Shown piece by piece: positions 61,320-64,000 of a stretch of DNA of 64,000 nucleotides (positions are counted from its first letter, which is position 1; every line of letters starts with the position of its first letter). Source of the stretch: Candidatus Mediterraneibacter merdipullorum (GTDB lineage: Bacteria > Bacillota > Clostridia > Lachnospirales > Lachnospiraceae); the NCBI GenBank assembly GCA_019117125.1, contig DXAL01000051.1, forward strand, positions 1 through 64,000. Direction: 5' to 3'. The notes beneath the pieces were generated by a model, which searched no databases, was not told the origin of the DNA, and saw only the letters and a list, made by a program, of their open reading frames with translations. The translations under genes and the position numbers were made by a program.

Positions 61320-61948
61320 CTGACATCCGCGAATTTCGCCTGCATCTGCTTCAGAAACAGCTCCGCCGCGGGCGAGAACACTTGATGCTTCTTCCATACG
61401 ACATTCAGCCCGGATTCCAGTTTCGGAGAGAGGGGGCGGAAGCACAGGCTGCTGTCCCCGGAAGTATCAATCAGATTGTCCAGCGTGACAGCGTATCCGA
61501 TGCCGGCTTCGACCATGATGGCGGCGTTGTAGACCAGATTGAAGGTAGTGACGATGTTCAGCCCCACATAGTCCGCGCCGAACCAGTCCGCATAGCTGTT
61601 TCCCTCCAGACGGGGTGAGAGCGCCTGGCGGGAACAGATGAGAGGAAGACCAAGAAGGTCTTCTTTTTTGATGCTGGATTTTGCGGCAAGGGGGCTGTCT
61701 TTGCGCATGACAACGCCCCAGGTGTCTTGCAGTTCTTTTATGATTTTCGCAATCTCTGTCATTGCCCTTGTCTCTCCGCCGCCGATATACACGCTGCCGC
61801 TGATGGTATTCCCCATGGAGATGAATTCTTCCAGCTCTTTAATCTGGCGGGACAGAGTGGGCTGCGTCAGGTGCAGGGAGTTGGCTGCGGCAGTGATGCT
61901 CCCTTCCCTTGCGACGGCAAGAAAATAGCGGAGTACGCGGGTTTCCAT
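61316..61948 (-). pseudogene. LysR-family regulator remnant with internal deletions
   Basis: 210 codons from the ATG at 61948, which has its own AGGAGG. The start METRVLRYFLAVAREGSITAAANSLHLTQPTLSRQIKELEE is a LysR helix-turn-helix (read here in parts), but the usual ELGxxLF...G segment after it is missing and reading continues ISGSVYIGGGETRAMTEI. After AKIIKELQ it jumps to DTWGVVMRKDSPLA, skipping a further part of the ligand domain. Normal length is about 300 aa. The frame is also open through the upstream ABC remnant. Confidence 0.75.
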
Positions 61949-62854
61949 GAGAATTACCTCCTGAATTCCGGCTGCTTTCAGGGGCAGAAGCGGAGTCTTT
62001 GCAGATGCAAATGCCATAAATACCCGTTCCCTTATAGCCTCTCCCTTCTTTTCCGTGATCTTTGCCCATGTCACTCCGTCTCCTTTTTCCTGTGTCTCTA
62101 TCATTTCGATTCCCGGCACATTCTTCAGGATCAGCCGCACTTCGGAAGGTGATGCCCCGGTCTCGATTTCAACGGAATTATGTTCACCCAGCATTTTCTC
62201 CAGGTTCTCCGGTGTATCGCTGGCTACCAGTCTGCCTTTGGATATGATCAGTATATAATCACAGACTTCCCTTACTTCCGCAAGGATATGAGAACTTAAG
62301 ATGACCGTGTGCTTCTTCGCCAGTTTGCGGATCAGCTCACGGATTTCAATGATCTGCTTGGGATCGAGGCCCACACTTGGTTCATCCAGTATGATGATCT
62401 CCGGGAAGCCGAGGACTGCCTGTGCAAGCCCGACTCTCTGACGGTACCCTTTGGACAGGTTTTTGATCAGCCGGTGCTCCACATCCTTGATCCGCACCAT
62501 CTTTTCTATCTCTATAATTTCTTCCTCTCTTTTTGCTTTTTGTATTCCCTTTTATTCCGCTGCAAATTCAAGATATTCCCGAACTGTCATATCCACATAG
62601 AGCGGCGGCTGTTCCGGCAGATATCCGATATGCTTCTTTGCCCCTTCCGGTTCTTTCAGGATATCGTGTCCGTCAATGAGCACCTCACCCTCTGTCGCGC
62701 CGAGATATCCTGTCATAATGTTCATGGTCGTCGATTTGCCGGCGCCGTTAGGACCTAAAAAGCCATAGATCCGTCCGGATTCAATCTTAAAATCCAGATG
62801 GTCTACGGCTAAATGAGATCCATATTTTTTTACCAGATTCCTCACTTCGATCAA
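61949..62854 (-). pseudogene. ABC ATPase gene broken by a nonsense codon and fused to the LysR remnant
   Basis: It starts at 62854 (MIEVRNLVKKYGSHLAVDHL) with Walker A GPNGAGKSTT and reads to VREYLEFAAE, where TAA (62554-62552) stops it after 100 codons. The same frame continues without shift for 17 codons and on into MVRIKDVEHRLIKNLSKGYRQRVG, Walker B IIILDEPSVGLDP and SSHILAE. A single TTA to TAA change would explain the stop. The C-terminus runs directly into the LysR leader (GIQEVILMETRV). Closest relative in the window is the GldA-like ATPase at 38492. No intact permease gene accompanies it. Confidence 0.82.
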
Positions 62855-62995
62855 AGCTTTACCCTCCTGAACATATACTTAAATACGTTTAAAAGGGTAC
62901 CAGTATTGTGTGAAAGTTCTGTGTTGTAAATGTGATAAAGAGATGGTCGGAACAGTTCATACCTAATCGCCGCTCCGCATGCACACTCGTCACGC

Positions 62996-63232
62996 TTAAA
63001 GCATGCACTCATGCAGGTCCTCCTGCTCGATCCCGCATTCCGCCATCACTCCGGCGAGGCGTTCTCTCTCTGTAAGAGGCGCGCACCATGCAAGCCCGCA
63101 CCCTGCGGATATCTCTCTCGGCACAGGAATCAGCCTGCCCGGAACATCCAGTTCCCGGCAGGCTTTCTCCATAGCCATTGCGTCCGCTGTCGTGTGAAAT
63201 GTAACTACAAGTTTTAATTCTTTCTTTCTCAT
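62996..63232 (-). CDS. DUF3343 protein of the selenium-metabolism type
   Basis: 78 aa. DUF3343 pattern: VVTFHTTADAMAMEKACRELDVPGRLIPVPREISAGCGLAW, with the invariant Cys in SAGCGLAWCAP. These small proteins occur beside YedE and a TusA-like protein in selenium-using bacteria and may carry the chalcogen. Start 63232 is chosen at MRKKELKLVV, 5 bases after the upstream gene's stop. Confidence 0.85.
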   Translation of the reverse strand: MRKKELKLVVTFHTTADAMAMEKACRELDVPGRLIPVPREISAGCGLAWCAPLTERERLAGVMAECGIEQEDLHECML

Positions 63233-63237
63233 ATGCT

Positions 63238-63450
63238 TTACTTCTGCGGCTCGATCACAACGACAAATCCGTCCTCTGTCTCTGTCGATGTATACTCTCT
63301 TCCGTGATCTCTCGCACATTTCTCCACATTCATCCTCTGATGGGGTTCTGTCACAAGAATTCTTATGGCTCCGTTTTCGCTTTTGACCGCCTCTTCCGTG
63401 AGCATCATCGGCTCCGGGCAGGAAAGACCTCTTGCATCTACTTCTTTCAT
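63238..63450 (-). CDS. TusA/SirA-like sulfurtransferase-type protein (YedF-like)
   Basis: 70 aa. TusA fold with the active-site motif DARGLSCPEPMMLT (Cys near residue 11) and the following beta-alpha pattern ending DGFVVVIEPQK. TusA proteins relay persulfide sulfur; those next to YedE are associated with selenium delivery. It lies between yedE and the DUF3343 gene on the same strand. Confidence 0.88.
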   Translation of the reverse strand: MKEVDARGLSCPEPMMLTEEAVKSENGAIRILVTEPHQRMNVEKCARDHGREYTSTETEDGFVVVIEPQK

Positions 63451-63491
63451 CCTTATTCCTTCTTTCTCTTATTATTTCCAGTTATAACAGT

Positions 63492-64000
63492 TCATTTATT
63501 TTCGTTTCTTTTATTGAAAAATCCGATCACAAAGCATACTGCAATGCAGATGATGACCGCCACTTTTCCATTCAGCGGCACGCTTCCCGCTGCGACTTCC
63601 TGAGTCTCCGCATTAAGAGCTGTTGCACTCGCCGCAAGCCCCAGGTTGTGAGCCAGCGCCGCTCCGATAAACATGCCGGTCACAGTCATGGCAGAATCCG
63701 ACGATCCCTGACCTGCAAGGATGAGCTGACGCAGCGGGCAGCCGCCTGCAAGCACCGCGGCAAATCCTACCGCATACATACCGAGAATATTCCATAGGTG
63801 TTCAGAGTGAGCGATCACCCCCGGAGTATCGAATGCAGGAGTAAAATTTCCAGTAGCGACATTATAGATCAGCATGACAACGAAAAAACTTCCGATGATA
63901 GTCAGCAGATCAAAGTTTCTCATCAGGATCACGTCACGGATACTTCCCGCAAAGCACATCCTCGACTTCTGGGCAAACGCCCCGAAGATCAGTCCGCCGA
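63492..64000 (-). CDS. yedE: YedE-type membrane transporter, partial (runs off the right edge)
   Basis: The visible 169 codons, open to the edge, end at 63492. They carry helices and the conserved GGLIFGAFAQKSRMCFAG and AGGCPLRQLILAGQG motifs, each with the invariant Cys of the YeeE/YedE sulfur-compound transporter family. The selenium-linked YedE/FdhT subgroup is adjacent to TusA-like and DUF3343 genes as here. The N-terminus is outside the window. Confidence 0.88.
   Translation of the reverse strand, partial: GGLIFGAFAQKSRMCFAGSIRDVILMRNFDLLTIIGSFFVVMLIYNVATGNFTPAFDTPGVIAHSEHLWNILGMYAVGFAAVLAGGCPLRQLILAGQGSSDSAMTVTGMFIGAALAHNLGLAASATALNAETQEVAAGSVPLNGKVAVIICIAVCFVIGFFNKRNENK

Overview
The window looks like chromosomal DNA from an anaerobic gut-type Firmicute, most likely a Lachnospiraceae member. 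Gene families, AGGAGG-type ribosome binding sites, moderately high GC coding sequence, a B12-dependent ribonucleotide reductase, FeoAB iron uptake, a CBS-type pyrophosphatase and oxygen-sensitive iron-sulfur enzymes all fit. It contains no rRNA, tRNA, CRISPR array, insertion sequence or prophage that I can support.

Layout. 1-4.8 kb: remnant of a sortase-anchored surface protein, then a DtxR-family regulator divergent from feoA, feoB and an HMA-domain FeoB partner. 4.8-9 kb (minus strand): GntR-regulated locus with two ABC ATPases and two ABC-2 permeases, plus an acidic lipoprotein. 9-16 kb: nrdJ with an NrdR box, azlCD, an internally deleted aldo-keto reductase, and an iron alcohol dehydrogenase/flavodoxin/TetR operon. 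16-25.4 kb: DAHP synthase, an SOS-type Y-family polymerase with a YolD-like partner, a DUF2325 protein with iron-type operators, an S1-domain protein, pyrophosphatase, flavin reductase, threonine aldolase and enolase. 25.5-30.4 kb: a visibly AT-richer MarR-controlled operon (M24 peptidase, C-S lyase-type PLP enzyme, amino acid permease, RidA). 30.5-38 kb: MATE exporter, esterase, DUF368, AEC permease, nucleotidyltransferase, galE, YkgJ and a SulP remnant. 38.4-46.8 kb: Gld-like ABC exporter operon, orphan response regulator and membrane proteins.

The most interesting region is 46.9-59.5 kb. One apparent operon encodes a malate dehydrogenase-type enzyme, HdrB, HdrC and HdrA, an MvhD/FlxD-like protein, three Flx-like electron-input proteins including an FAD/NAD(P) oxidoreductase, a soluble two-subunit fumarate reductase, a shortened AspT-type exchanger and two-subunit fumarase. 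Its promoter carries a near-perfect Rex (NADH/NAD+) operator. Together these predict oxaloacetate to malate to fumarate to succinate, with NADH oxidation coupled to flavin-based electron bifurcation and fumarate as acceptor, and no membrane anchor subunit.

59.7-64 kb: a hipBA toxin-antitoxin pair under three identical palindromic operators, a decayed ABC-ATPase/LysR composite pseudogene, and the start of a selenium-type cluster (DUF3343, TusA-like, YedE) running off the right edge.

Recurring themes are gene erosion by internal deletion (four loci), a hairpin repeat whose arms covary between copies, and a GTTAG-N6-CTAAC operator shared by feoA, feoB and the DUF2325 gene.
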